From positions 90,308,697 through 90,372,696 of the forward strand of contig OX393551.1 of assembly GCA_947650365.1 (NCBI GenBank): a DNA stretch of 64,000 nucleotides, read 5' to 3'. The notes beneath the pieces are model-generated. The model saw only the letters and a list, made by a program, of their open reading frames with translations, did not search any database and was not told where the DNA came from. The number at the start of each line of letters is the position of its first letter. Within the stretch, counting starts at the first letter, position 1. The DNA is from Chamaelirium japonicum (lineage: Eukaryota > Streptophyta > Magnoliopsida > Liliales > Melanthiaceae). Below, piece by piece: positions 23,291 to 37,366 of the stretch. Both the position numbers and the translations under genes were made by a program.

Positions 23291-23934
23291 ACGAATTGAT
23301 CGTACGAATGGATCGTACGAATGAATTAGAATGGATCGTTCGAATGAATTAGAATGGATCGTATGAATGAATTAGAATGGATCGTAGTAATGAATTAGAA
23401 TGGTTCGTGCGAATGAATTAGAATGGATCGTACGAATGAAATAGAATTGATCGTACGAATGGATCGTACGAATGAATTAGAATGGATAGTTCGAATGAAT
23501 TAGAATGGATCGTACGAATGAATTAGAATGGATCATACGAATGAATTAGAATGGATCGTACGAATGAATTAGAATGGATCATACGAATGAATTAGAAAGG
23601 ATACATTCGTACAAATGAATTAGAATGGATCGTACGAATGAATTAGAGTGGATACGTTTGTACAAAAGAATTAGAATGGATTGTATGAATGAATTAGAAT
23701 GGATCGTACGAAGGAATTAGAATGGATAGTACGAATGAATTAGAATGGATACTACGAATGAATTAGAATGGATCGTACGAATGAATTAGAGTGGATCATA
23801 TGAATGAATTAGAATGGATCGTATGAATGAATTAGAATGGATCGTGCGAATGAATTAGAATGGATCGTGCGAATGAATTAGAATGGATCATACGAATGAA
23901 TTAGAATGGGTCGTACGAATGAATTAGAATGGAT
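23291..23934 (+). repeat. Forward-phase block
   Basis: Opens with the irregular unit ACGAATTGATCG and contains a truncated CGTACGAATGGATCG near 23,454. Confidence 0.91.
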
Positions 23935-23945
23935 ACACGATCCAG
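23935..23945 (-). other. J1 switch core, inverted
   Basis: ACACGATCCAG with GGGTCGTACG on the left and CGCACAATCTATTC on the right. Confidence 0.92.
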
Positions 23946-24566
23946 ATCCATTCTAATTCATTCGCACAATCTATTCTAATTCATTCGTATGATCCGTTCT
24001 AATTCATTCATACGATCCATTCTAATTCTACGATCCATTCTTACTCATTCGTATTATCCATTTTAATTCATTCACACGAATGTATCCATTCTAATTCATT
24101 CGCACGATCCTACGAATGAATTAGAATAGATTGTGCGAATGAATTAGAATGGGTCTGGATCGTGTATCCATTCTAATTCATTCATACGATCCATTCTAAT
24201 TCATTACTACGATCCATTCTAATTCATTCATACGATCCATTCTAATTCATTCGTACGATCCATTCTAATTCATTCGCACGATCCATTCTAATTCATTCAT
24301 ACGATCCATTCTAATTCATTCGTATGAATCCATTCTAATTCATTTATACGATCCATTCTAATTCATTCGCATGATCCATTCTAATTCATTCATACGATCC
24401 ATTCTAATTCATTCGTACGATCTATTCTATTTCATTCGTACAATCCATTCTAATTCATTCGCACGATCCATTCTTACTCATTCGTAAGATCCATTCTAAT
24501 TAATTTGCACGAATGTATCCATTCTAATTCATTCATATGATCCATTCTAATTCATTCGCACGATCC
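23946..24566. repeat. Reverse array with a 44-bp forward island
   Basis: Reverse 23946-24110, forward 24111-24154, J1, reverse 24166-24566. The forward island is the AATAGATTGTGCG monomer and its neighbour. The same arrangement recurs at 57,917-57,960. Confidence 0.9.
24155..24165 (+). other. J1 switch core
   Basis: Preceded by a 44-bp forward island. The left arm is GAATGGGT rather than GAATGGAT. Confidence 0.9.
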
Positions 24567-25200
24567 GAATTAGAATGGATCATACGAAGGAATTAGAATG
24601 GATCGTGCGAATAAATTAGAATGGATCGTATGAATGAATTAGAATATATTGTGCGAATGGATTAGAATGGATCATACGATTGAGTAAGAATGGATTGTTT
24701 GAATGAAATAGAATAGATCGTACGAATGAATTAGAATGGATCGTGCGAATAAATTAGAATGGATCGTATGAATGAATTAGAATGTATCGTGCGAATGAAT
24801 TAGAATATAGATCGTACGAATGAATTAGAATGGATCGTATGAATGAACTAGAATGGATCGTGCGAATGAATTAGAATGGATCTTACGAATGAAATAGAAT
24901 TGATCGTACGAATGGATCGTACGAATGAATTAGAATGGATCGTACGAATGAATTAGAATGGATACATTCGTGCAAATCCATTCTAATTCAAATGGATAAT
25001 ACGAATGAGTTAGAATGGATTCGTGCGAATGGATACATTCGTGCGAATGAATTAGAATGGATACATTCGTGTGAATGAATTAAAATGGATAATACGAATG
25101 AGTAAGAATGGATCGTAGAATTAGAATGGATCGTATGAATAAATTAGAATGGATCATACGAATGAATTAGAATATATTGTGCGAATGAATTAGAATGGAT
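24567..25200 (+). repeat. Forward-phase block with a reverse micro-island
   Basis: Reverse bases at about 24976-24990 (CCATTCTAATTC) flanked by GTGCAAATCC and AAATGGATAATACG. Confidence 0.9.
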
Positions 25201-25211
25201 CTGGATCGTGT
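25201..25211 (+). other. J1 switch core
   Basis: The right arm is altered to ATCTATTC. The GTACGACCC neighbour is retained. Confidence 0.9.
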
Positions 25212-25827
25212 ATCTATTCTAAATCATTCGTACGACCCATTCTAATTCATTCGTACGATCCATTCTAATTCATTCGCATGATCCATTCTAATTCATTCGC
25301 ACGATCCATTCTAATTTATTCATACGATCCATTCTAATTCATTCATATGATCCACTCTAATTCATTCGTACGATCCATTCTAATTCATTCGTAGTATCCA
25401 TTCTATTTCATTCATACTATCCATTCTAATTCCTTCATACGATCTATTCTAATTCATTCATACAATCCATTCTAATTCTTTTGGACGAACGTATCCACTC
25501 TAACTCATTCGTACGATCCATTCTAATTCATTTGTACGAATGTATCCTTTCTAATTCATTCGTACGATCCATTCTAATTCATTCGTACGATCCATTCTAA
25601 TTCATTCGTACGATCCATTCTAATTCATTCGTACGATCCATTCTAATTCATTCGCATGATCCATTGAATTTGAATGGATACATTCGTGCGAATCCATTCT
25701 ATTTCATTCGTACGATCCATTCTAATTCATTCGCACGATCCATTCTAATTCATTCATACGATCCATTCTATTTCATTCGTACGATCCATTCTAATTCATT
25801 CGTACGATCCATTCTAATCCATTCGTA
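25212..25827 (-). repeat. Reverse-phase block with a forward island
   Basis: Island at about 25675-25692 (CCATTGAATTTGAATGG). Confidence 0.91.
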
Positions 25828-25938
25828 TGGATTGAATTAGAATGGATCGTACGAATGAATTAGAATGGATCGTACGAATGAGTAAGAATGGATCGTGCGA
25901 ATGAATTAGAATGGATCGTATGAATGAAATAGAATGGA
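25828..25938 (+). repeat. Forward-phase block, 111 bp
   Basis: Starts at GTATGGATTGAATTAG and ends in J2. Start of duplication C. Confidence 0.9.
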
Positions 25939-26530
25939 TTCGCACGAATGTATCCATTCTAATTCATTCATACGATCCATTCTAATTCATTCGTACGATC
26001 CATTCTAATTTCTTCGTATGATCTATTCTTATTCATTCGCACAATCTATTCTAATTCATTTGTACGATCCATTCTAATTCATTCGCACGATCCATTCTAA
26101 TTCATTCATATGATCCATTCTAATTCATTCGTACGATCCATTCTAATTCATTCGTACGATCCATTCTAATTCATTCGCACAATCTATTCTAATTCATTCG
26201 TACAATCTATTCTAATTCATTCGCACGATCTATTCTAATTCATTCGCACAATCTATTCTAATTCATTCGTACGATCCATTCTAATTCATTCGCACGATCC
26301 ATTCTAATTCATTCATACAATCCATTCTATTTCATTCGTACGATCCATTCTAATTCATTCGTACGATCCATTCTAATTCATTCGTACGATTCATTCTAAT
26401 TCAATCCATTCTAATTCATTCGTACGATCCATTCTTACTCATTCGTACGATCCATTCTAATTCATTCGCACGAATGAATCCATTCTAATTCATTCGTACG
26501 ATCCATTCTAATTCATTCGTACGATCCATT
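25855..26530 (+). repeat. Duplication C, right copy
   Basis: Same-strand copy of 16,440-17,110. It runs directly into duplication D, whereas the left copies of C and D are about 2 kb apart. Confidence 0.85.
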
Positions 26531-29190
26531 CTAATTCATTCTAATTCATTCGCACGATCCATTCTTTCATTCGTACGATCCATTCTAATTCATTCGTACG
26601 ATCCATTCTAATTCATTCGCACAATCTATTCTAATTCATTCGTACGATCCATTCTAATTCATTCGCACGATCCATTCTAATTCATTCGCACAATCTATTC
26701 TAATTCATTCGTACGATCCCTTCTAATTCATTCGCACGATCCATTCTAATTCATTCATACGATCCATTCTATTTCATTTGTACGATCCATTCTAATTCAT
26801 TCGTACGATCTATTCTAATTCATTCGTACGATTCATTCTAATTCAATCCATTCTAATTCATTCGTACGATCCATTCTTACTCATTCGCACAATCTATTCT
26901 AATTCATTCATACAATCCATTCTAATTCATTCGCACGATCCATTCTAATTCATTCATACGATCCATTCTATTTCATTTGTACGATCCATTCTTACTCATT
27001 CGTACGATCCATTCTAATTCATTTGCACGAAGGTATCCATTCTAATTCATTCGTACTATCCATTCTAATTCCTTCGTACGATCCATTCTAATTCCTTCGT
27101 ACGATCCATTCGGATACATTCGTGCGAATCCATTCTATTTCATTCGTACGATCCATTCTAATTCATTCGCACGATCCATTCTAATTCATTCATACGATCC
27201 ATTCTAATTCATTCTTACGATCCATTCTAATTCATTCGTACGATCCATTCTAATTCATTCGCACAATCTATTCTAATTCATTCGTACGATCCATTCTAAT
27301 TCATTCGTACGATCCATTCTAATTCATTCGCACAATCTATTCTAATTCATTCGCACAATCTATTCTAATTCATTCGTACGATCCATTCTAATTCATTCGT
27401 ATGATCCATTCTAATTCATTCATTCAATCCATTCTAATTCATTCGTACGATCCATTCTAATTCATTCGTACGATCCATTCTAATTCATTCGCACAATCTA
27501 TTCTAATTCATTTGTACGATCCATTCTAATTCATTCGCACGATCCATTCTAATTCATTCGTACTATCCATTCTAATTCATTCGTACGATCCATTCTAATT
27601 CATTCGTATGATCCATTCTAATTCATTCGCACAATCTATTCTAATTCATTCGTACGATCCATTCTAATTCATTCGCACGATCTATTCTAATTCATTCGCA
27701 CGATCTATTCTAATTCATTCGTACGATCCATTCTAATTCATTCGTACGATCCATTCTAATTCATTCGTACGATTCATTCTAATTCAATCCATTCTAATTC
27801 ATTCGTACGATCCATTCTTACTCATTCGTACGATCCATTCTAATTCATTCATACGATCCATTCTACAATCCATTCTAATTCATTCGTACGTTCCATTCTA
27901 ATTCATTCGCACGAATGTATCCATTCTAATTCATTCGTACGATCCATTCTAATTCATTCGTGCGAATCTATTCTATTTCATTCGTACGATTCATTCTAAT
28001 TCATTCGTACGTTCCATTCTATTTCATTCACACGATCCATTCTAATTCATTCGTACGATCCATTCTAATTCATTCGCACGATCCATTCTAATTCATGCAT
28101 ACGATCCATTCTAATTCATTGCTACGATCCATTCTAATTCATTCGTACGATCCATTCTAATTCCTTCATATGATCCATTCTAATTTATTCGCACGATCCA
28201 TTCTAATTCATTCGTACGATCCATTCTATTTCATTCGTACGATCCATGCTAATTCATTTGCACGAGTGTATCCATTCTAATTCATTCGTACGATCCATTC
28301 TAATTCATTTGTACGAATGTATCCACTCTAATTCATTCATACGATCCATTCTAATTCATTCGTACGATCCATTCTAATTCATTCGCATGATCCATTTTAA
28401 TTCATTCGTACGATCCATTCTATTCCATTCATACGATCCATTCTAATTCATTCATACGATCTATTCTAATTCTTTCGCACGAATGTATCTATTCTAATTC
28501 ATTCGTACGATCCATTCTAATTCATTCGCACGATCCATTCTAATTCATTCATACAATCCATTCTAATTCTTTTGCACGAATGTATCCATTCTAATTCATT
28601 CGTTCGATCCATTCTAATTCATTCTTACGATCCATTCTAATTCATTCGCACGATCCATTCTTACTCATTCGTACGATCCATTCTAATTCATTCGTACGAT
28701 CTATTCTAATTCATTCATACGATCCATTCTAATTTATTCGCACGATCCATTCTAATTCCTTTGTATGATCCATTCTAATTCATTCGTACGGTATGATTCA
28801 TTCTAATTCATTCGTACGATTCATTCTAATTCAATCCATTCTAATTCATTCGTACGATCCATTCTAACTCATTCGTACGATCCATTCTAATTCATTCGTA
28901 CGATTCATTCTAATTCAATCCATTCTAATTCATTCATACGATCCATTCTAATTCATTCGTACGATCTATTCTATTTCATTCGTACAATCCATTCTTACTC
29001 AATCGTATGATCCATTCTAATCCATTCGCACAATCTAGTCTAATTCATTCGTACGATCCATTCTAATTCATTCGTACGATCCATTCTAATTCATTCGCAC
29101 GATCTATTCTAATTCATTCGTACGATCCATTCTAATTCATTCGCACGATCCATTCTAATTCATTCATACGATCCATTCTAATTCATTCGT
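25939..29190 (-). repeat. Longest reverse-phase run (3.25 kb)
   Basis: Only small irregularities interrupt it: a micro-island at 27,111-27,128, CTACAATCC near 27,863 and ATTCGTGCGAATC near 27,957. Contains duplications C and D. Ends in a CGT/ACG hinge. Confidence 0.92.
26530..27260 (+). repeat. Duplication D, right copy
   Basis: Same-strand copy of 19,190-19,920. Here the reverse-phase array continues past the end of the match, while the left copy switches to forward phase at 19,921. Confidence 0.82.
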
Positions 29191-30486
29191 ACGAATGAGT
29201 AAGAATGGATCGTACGAATGAAATAGAATGGATTGTACGAATCAATTAGAATGGATACATTCGTGCGAATGAATTAGGATGGATCGTATGAATGAATTAG
29301 AATGGATCGTACGAAGGAATTAGAATGGATCGTACGAATGAATTAGAATGGATCATACGAATGAATTAGAATGGATCGTATGAATGAACTAGAATGGATC
29401 GTGCGAATGAATTAGAATGGATCATACGAATGAATTAGAATGGATCGTATGAATGAATTAGAATGGATCGTACGAATGAGTAAGAATGGATCGTACGAAT
29501 GAAATAGAATGGATCGTACGAATGAATTAGAATGGATACATTCGTGCGAATGAATTAGAATGGATCATATGAATGAATTAGAATGGATCGTTTGAGTGAA
29601 TGCAAATGGATCGTACGAATGAATTAGAATGGATCGTATGAATGAATTAGAATGGATCGTGCGAATAAATTAGAATGGATCGTATGAATGAATTAGAATA
29701 GATTGTGCGAATGAATTAGAATGGATCGTACGAATGAATTAGAATGGATACATTCGTGCGAATGAATTAGAATGGATCATATGAATGAATTAGAATGGAT
29801 CGTTTGAGTGAATGCGAATGGATCTTGCGAATGAATTAGAATGGATCGTATAAATGAATTAGAATGGATCGTACGAATGAATTAGAATGGATCGTGCTAA
29901 TGAATTAGAATGGATCGTACGAATGAATTAGAGTGGATACATTCATACAAATGAATTAGAATGGATACATTCGTACGAATGAATTAGAATGGATCGTACA
30001 AATGAATTAGAATGGATACATTCGCACGAATTAGAATGGATCGTACGAATGAATTAGAATGGATCGTACGAATGAATTAGAATGGATCGTATGCATGAAT
30101 TAGATTGGATCGTATAAATGAATTAGAATGGATCGTACGAATGAATTAGAATGGATCGTGCTAATGAATTAGAATGGATCGTACGAATGAATTAGAGTGG
30201 ATACATTCGTACAAATGAATTAGAATGGATACATTCGTGCGAATGAATTAGAATGGATCGTGCGAATGAATTAGAATGGATCGTACGAATGAATTAGAAT
30301 AGATGTGCTAATGAATTAGAATGGATCGTATGAATGAATTAGAATGGATCGTACGAATGAATTAGAATGGATTGTACGAATGAATTAGAATGGATCGTAC
30401 GAATGAATTAAAATGGATCGTATGAATGAATTAGAATGGATCGTGCGAATGAATTAGAATGGATCTTACGAATGAAATAGAATGGA
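29191..30486 (+). repeat. Forward-phase block with a ~220-260-bp duplication
   Basis: The tag GTTTGAGTGAATGC occurs at about 29,590 and 29,812. The series GTGCTAATG - AGAGTGGATACATTC - GGATACATTCGT occurs at about 29,911-29,975 and 30,170-30,240. Ends in J2. Confidence 0.91.
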
Positions 30487-31526
30487 TTCGCACGAATGTA
30501 TCCATTCTAATTCATTCGTACGATCCATTCTAATTCATTCGTACAATCCATTCTAATTCATTCGCACGATCCATTCTTACTCATTCGTACGATCCATTCT
30601 AATTCATTCGCACAATCCATTCTAATTCATTAATACGATCCATTCTAATTCATTCGCACGATCCATTCTAATTCATTCACACTCATACGATCCATTCTAA
30701 TTCATTCGCATGAATGTATCCTTTCTAATTCATTCGTACGATCCTTTCTAATTCATTCGCACAATCTATTCTAATTCATTTGAACGATCCATTCTAAGTC
30801 ATTCGTACGATCCATTCTAATTCATTCGCACAATCCATTCTAATTCATTAGCACGATCCATTCTAATTCCTTCGTATAATCCATTCTAATTCACAATTCT
30901 AATTCATTCGCACGTATCCATTCTAATTCATTCATACGATCCATTCTATTTCATTCGTACGATCCATTCTTACTCATTCGTACGATCCATTCTAATACAT
31001 TCGTACGATCCATTCTTATTCATTCGTACGATCTATTCTAATTCATTTGTACGAATGTATCCACTCTAATTCATTCATACGATCCATTCTAATTCATTCG
31101 CACGAATGTATCCATTCCAATTCATTCGTACGATCCATTCTAATTCATTCGCACAATCTATTCTAATTCATTCGTACGATCAATTCTAATTCCTTCGTAC
31201 GATCCATTCTAATTCATTCGTACGATCCATTCTAATTCATTCGTACGATCCATTCTAATTCATTCGCACGATTTATTCTAATTCATTCGTACGATCCATT
31301 CTAATTCATTCGCACGATCCATTCTAATTCATTCATACGATCCATTCTAATTCATTCGTATGATCCATTCTAATTCATTCGTACGATCCATTCTAATTCC
31401 TTCGTACGATCCATTCTAATTCATTCATACGATCCATCCTAATTCATTCGCACGAATGTATCCATTCTAATTCATTCGTACAATCCATTCTATTTCATTC
31501 GTACGATCCATTCTTACTCATTCGTA
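30487..31526 (-). repeat. Reverse-phase block
   Basis: Irregular units include CACACTCATACG (about 30,678) and TTCACAATTC (about 30,890). Ends at CGTACTTATGAATTAG. Confidence 0.91.
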
Positions 31527-34516
31527 CTTATGAATTAGAATGGATCGTATGAATGAATTAGAATGGATCGTGCGAATGAATTAGAATGGATTATACGAAT
31601 GAATTAGAATAGATTGTGCGAATGAATTAGAATGGATCGTACGAATGAATTAGAATGGATCGTACGAATGAATTAGACTAGATTGTACGAATGGATTAGA
31701 ATGGATCATACGATTGAGTAAGAATGGATTATACGAATGAAATAGAATAGATCGTACGAATGAATTAGAATGGATCGTATGAATGAATTAGAATGGATTG
31801 AATTAGAATGAATCGTACGAATGAATTAGAATGGATCGTACGAATGAATTAGAATGGATTGTACGAATGAATTAGAATGGATTGAATTAGAATGAATCGT
31901 ACGAATGAATTAGAATGAATCATACCGTATGAATGAATTAGAATGGATCATACAAAGGAATTAGAATGGATCGTGCGAATAAATTAGAATGGATCGTATG
32001 AATGAATTAGAATAGATCGTACGAATGAATTAGAATGGATCGTACGAATGAGTAAGAATGGATCGTGCGAATGAATTAGAATGGATCGTACGAATGAATA
32101 AGAATGGATCGAACGAATGAATTAGAATGGTTACATTCGTGCAAAAGAATTAGAATGGATTGTATGAATGAATTAGAATGGATCGTGCGAATGAATTAGA
32201 ATGGATCGTACGAAAGAATTAGAATGGATACATTCATGCGAAAGAATTAGAATAGATCGTATGAATGAATTAGAATGGATCGTATGAATGAAATAGAATG
32301 GATCGTACGAATGAATTAAAATGGATCGTGCGAATGAATTAGAATGGATCGTACGAATGAATTAGAATGGATCGTATGAATGAATTAGAGTGGATACATT
32401 CGTACAAATGAATTAGAATGGATCGTACGAATGAATTAGAATGGATACATTCGTGCAAATGAATTAGCATGGATCGTACGAATGAAACAGAATGGATCGT
32501 ACGAATGAATTAGAATGGATCGTGCGAATAAATTAGAATGGATCATACGAAGGAATTAGAATGGATCGTACGAATGAATTAGAATGGATCTTAGTAATGA
32601 ATTAGAATGGATCGTATGCATGAATTAGAATGGATCGTGCGAATGAATTAGAATGGATCGTACGAATGAATTAGAATGGATCGTATGAATGAATTAGAAT
32701 GGATCGTGCGAATGAATTAGAATGGATCGTACGAATGAAATAGAATGGATTCGCACGAATGAATTAGAATGGATCGTACGAATGAATTAGAATGGATACA
32801 TTCGTGCGAATGAATTAGAATGGAACGTACGAATGAATTAGAATGGATCGTAGAATGGATCATATGAATGAATTAGAATGGATCGTACGAATGAGTAAGA
32901 ATGGATCGTACGAATGAATTAGAATGGATTGAATTAGAATGAATCGTACGAATGAATTAGAATGGATCGTACGAATGAATTAGAATGGATCGTACTAATG
33001 AATTAGAATAGATTGTGCGAATGAATTAGAATGGATCGTGCGAATGAATTAGATTGGATCGTACGAATGAATTAGAATAGATTGTGCGAATGAATTAGAA
33101 TGGATCGTACGAATGAATTAGAATGGATCGTACGAATGAATTAGAATGGATCGTGCGAATTAATTAGAATTGGATCGTACGAATGAATTAGAATAGATTG
33201 TGCGAATGAATTAGAATGGATCGTACGAATGAATTAAAATGGATCGTACGAATGAATTAGAATGGATCGTATGAATGAATTAGAATGGATTGTGCAAATG
33301 AATTAGAATGGATCGTACGAATGAATTAGAATGGATCGTACGAATGAATTAGAATAGATTGTGCGAATGAATTAGAATGGATCGTACGAATGAATTAGAA
33401 TGGATCGTACGAATGAATTAGAATGGATCGTATGAATTAATTAGAATGGATCGTGCGAATGAATTAGAATGGATCGTACAAATGAAATAGAATGGATTCG
33501 CACGAATGTATCCGAATGGATCGTTCGAAGGAATTAGAATGGATTGTACGAAGGAATTAGAATGGATAGTACGAATGAATTAGAATGGATACCTTCGTGC
33601 AAATGAATTAGAATGGATCGTACGAATGAGTAAGAGTGGATCGTACAAATGAAATAGAATGGATCGTATGAATGAATTAGAATGGATCGTGCGAATGAAT
33701 TAGAATGGATCGTACGAATGAATTAGAATAGATTGTGCGAATGAATTAGAATGGATCATACGAATGAATTAGAATGGATCGTACGAATGAATTAGAATGG
33801 ATCGTACGAAGGAATTAGAATTGATCGTACGAATGAATTCGAATAGATTGTGCGAATGAATTAGAATGGATCGTACGAATGAATTGGAATGGATACATTC
33901 GTGCGAATGAATTAGAATGGATCGTATGAATGAATTAGAGTGGATACATTCGTACAAATGAATTAGAATGGATCGTACGAATGAATTAGAATGGATCGTA
34001 TGAATGAATTAGAATGGCTCGTACGAATGAGTAAGAATGGATCGTACGAATGAAATAGAATGGATCGTATGAATGAATTAGAATGGATACGTGCGAATGA
34101 ATTAGAATTGTGAATTAGAATGGATCATACGAAGGAATTAGAATGGATCGTGCTAATGAATTAGAAGGGATTGTGCGAATGAATTAGAATGGATCGTACG
34201 AATGACTTAGAATGGATCGTTCGAATGAATTAGAATCGATTGTGCGAATGAATTAGAATGGATCGTACGAATGAATTAGAAAGGATACATTCGTGCGAAT
34301 GAATTAGAATGGATCGTATGAGTGTGAATGAATTAGAATGGATCGTGCGAATGAATTAGAACGGATCGTATTAATGAATTAGAATGGATCGTGCGAATGA
34401 ATTAGAATGGATCGTACGAATGAGTAAGAATGGATCGTGCGAATGAATTAGAATGGATTGTACGAATGAATTAGAATGGATCGTACGAATGAATTAGAAT
34501 GGATACATTCGTGCGA
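31527..34516 (+). repeat. Longest forward-phase run (2.99 kb)
   Basis: Contains abortive J2 cores at about 32,748 (GGATTCGCACGAATGAATTAG region, no switch) and 33,495-33,513 (CGCACGAATGTATCCGAATGG, immediate return). The right end is duplication B. A 62-codon minus-strand frame at 33,769 is a repeat shadow. Confidence 0.92.
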
Positions 34517-34975
34517 ATCCATTCTATTTCATTCATACGATCCATTCTAATTCATTCGCACGATCCATTCTAATTCATTCATACGATCCATTCTAATTCA
34601 TTCGTACGATCCATTCTAATTCATTCGTACAATCCATTCTAATTCATTCGTACGATCCATTCTAATTCATTCATACGATCCATTCTAATTCATTAGCACA
34701 ATCTATTCTAATTCATTCATACGATCCATTCTAATTCATTCGCACGATCCATTCTAATTCATTCGCACGAATGTATCCATTCTAATTCATTTGTACGAAT
34801 GTATCCACTCTAATTCATTCGTACGATCCATTCTAATTCATTAGCACGATCCATTCTAATTCATTCGTACGATCCATTCTAATTCATTTATACGATCCAA
34901 TCTAATGCATTCATACGATCCACTCTAATTCATTCGTACGATCCATTCTAATTCATTCGTACGATCCATTCTAAT
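34080..34975 (+). repeat. Duplication B, right copy
   Basis: Same-strand copy of 18,165-19,060, spanning a forward-to-reverse switch at the same relative place. The following 34,985-35,240 instead resembles 21,340-21,600, so the neighbouring material was joined separately. Confidence 0.85.
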
Positions 34976-36137
34976 TCATTCGTACGATCCATTCTAATTC
35001 ATTCGTACGAATGTATCCATTCTAATTCATTTGTACGAATGTATCCACTCTAATTCATTCGTACGATCCATTCTAATTCATTAGCACGATCCATTCTAAT
35101 TCATTCGTACGATCCATTCTAATTCATTTATACGATCCAATCTAATTCATTCGCAAGATCCATTCGCATTCACTCAAACGATCCATTCTAATTCATTCAT
35201 ATGATCCATTCTAATTCATTCGTACGAATGTATCCATTCTAATTCATTCGTACGATCCATTCTAATTCATTCGTACGATCCATTCTTACTCATTCGTACG
35301 ATCCATTCTTACTCATTCGTACGACCCATTCTAATTCATTCGTACGATCCATTCGCATTCACTCAAACAATCCATTCTAATTCATTCATATGATCCATTC
35401 TAATTCATTCGCACGAATGTATCCATTCTAATTCATTCGTACGATCCATTCTATTTCATTCGTACGATCCATTCTTACTCATTCGTACGATCCATTCGTA
35501 TCCATTCTAATTCATTCGTACGATCTATTCTAATTCATTCGTACGATCCATTCTAATTCATTCGCACGATCCATTGAATTAGAATGGATACGTTCGTGCG
35601 AATCCATTCTATTTCATTCGTACGATCCATTCTAATTCATTCGCACGATCCATTCTAATTCATTCGTACGATCCATTCTAATTCATTCATACGATCCATT
35701 CTAATTTATTCGCACGATCCATTCTAATTCATTCATACGATGCATTCTAATTCATTCATATGATCCATTCTAATTCATTCGTACGATCCATTCTAATTCA
35801 TTCATACGATCCATCCTAATTCATTTGTACGATCTATTCTATTTCATTCGTACAATCCATTCTTACTCAATCGTATGATCCATTCTAATCCATTCGCACA
35901 ATCTATTCTAATTCATTCGTACGATCCATTCTATTTCATTCGTACGATCCATTCTATTTCATTCGTACGATCCATTCTAATTCATTCGTACAATCCATTC
36001 TAATTCATTCGTACGATCCATTCTAATTCGTTCATATGATCCATTCTATTTCATTCGTACGATCCATTCTTACTCATTCGTACGATCCATCCTAATTCAT
36101 TTGCACGAAGGTATCCATTCTAATTCATACGTACGAT
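34517..36137 (-). repeat. Reverse-phase block with a forward island
   Basis: Island at 35575-35602. The tandem tag GCATTCACTCAAAC occurs near 35,166 and 35,354. Ends at CGATCGAAATAG. Confidence 0.92.
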
Positions 36138-36374
36138 CGAAATAGAATGGATTAGAATGGATCGTACTTATGAATTAGAATGGATACATTCGTATGAATG
36201 AATTAGAATGGATCGTATGAATGAATTAGAATGGATCGTGCGAATGAATTAGAATGGATCGTACGAATGAATTAGAATGGATCGTGCGAATGAATTAGAA
36301 TGGATCGTAGTAATGAATTAGAATGGATCCTACGAATGAATTAGAATAGACTGTGCGAATGAATTAGAATGGAT
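36138..36374 (+). repeat. Forward-phase block
   Basis: Resembles the right part of 5,857-6,242 (GATCGTAGTAATG, GATCCTACG, then J1). Confidence 0.91.
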
Positions 36375-36385
36375 CTGGATCGTGT
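36375..36385 (+). other. J1 switch core
   Basis: The left neighbour is AATAGACTGTGCG, a one-base change from the usual haplotype. Confidence 0.9.
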
Positions 36386-37087
36386 ATCCATTCTAATTCA
36401 TTCGTACGACCCATTCTAATTCATTCGCACGATCCATTCTAATTCATTCGTACGATCCATTCTAATTCCTTCGTACGATCCATTCTAATTCATGCGCACA
36501 ATCTATTCTAATTCATTCGCACAATCCATTCTAATTCATTCGCACGAAGGTATCCATTCTAATTCATTCGTACTATCCATTCTAATTCCTTCATACGATC
36601 CATTCTAATTCATTCGCATGATCCATTCTAATTCATTAATACGATCCATTCTAATTCATTCGCATGATCCATTCTATCTCATTCGTACAATCCATTCTAT
36701 TTCATTCGTACGATCCATTCTAATTCATTCGTATGATCCGTTCTAATTCATTCGCACGATCCATTCTAATTCCTTCGTACGATCCATTCTAATTCATTCG
36801 CATGAATGTATCCATTCTAATTCATTCGTACGATCCATTCTATCTCATTCGTACAATCCATTCTATTTCATTCGTACGATCCATTCTAATTCATTCGTAT
36901 GATCCATTATAATTCTAATTCATTCGTACGATCCATTCTAATTCATTCGTATGATCCTTTCTAATTCATTCGTACGATCCATTCTAATTCATTCGCACAA
37001 TCTATTCTAATTCCTTAGTACGATCCATTCTAATTCATTCGTACGATCCATTCTAATTCATTAGCACGATCCAAATTCATTTATCCG
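36386..37087 (-). repeat. Reverse-phase block
   Basis: Contains paired TCTATCTCATTCGTACAATCC tags near 36,672 and 36,839. Ends at TTTATCCGTATGAATG. Confidence 0.91.
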
Positions 37088-37355
37088 TATGAATGAATTA
37101 GAATAGATACATTCGTACGATCGAATTAGAATGGATCGTACGAATGAAATAGAATGGATCGTGCGAATGAATTAGAATGGATCGTACGAATGAATTAGAA
37201 TGGATCGTACGAATGACTTAGAATGGAACGTTCGAATGAATTAGAATAGATTGTGCGAATGAATTAGAATGGATCGTACGAATGAAGTAGAATGGATCTG
37301 GATCGTACGAATGATTCATTCTATGAATGGATCATACGAATGAATTAGAATGGAT
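37088..37355 (+). repeat. Forward-phase block at the left edge of copy 2
   Basis: 37,292-37,337 carries the half J1 and GATTCATTCTATGAATGG seen at 20,102-20,142. Confidence 0.91.
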
Positions 37356-37366
37356 CTGGATCGTGT
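37356..37366 (+). other. J1 switch core
   Basis: Start of composite copy 2. Preceded at 37299 by a half-copy, CTGGATCGTAC. Confidence 0.92.
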
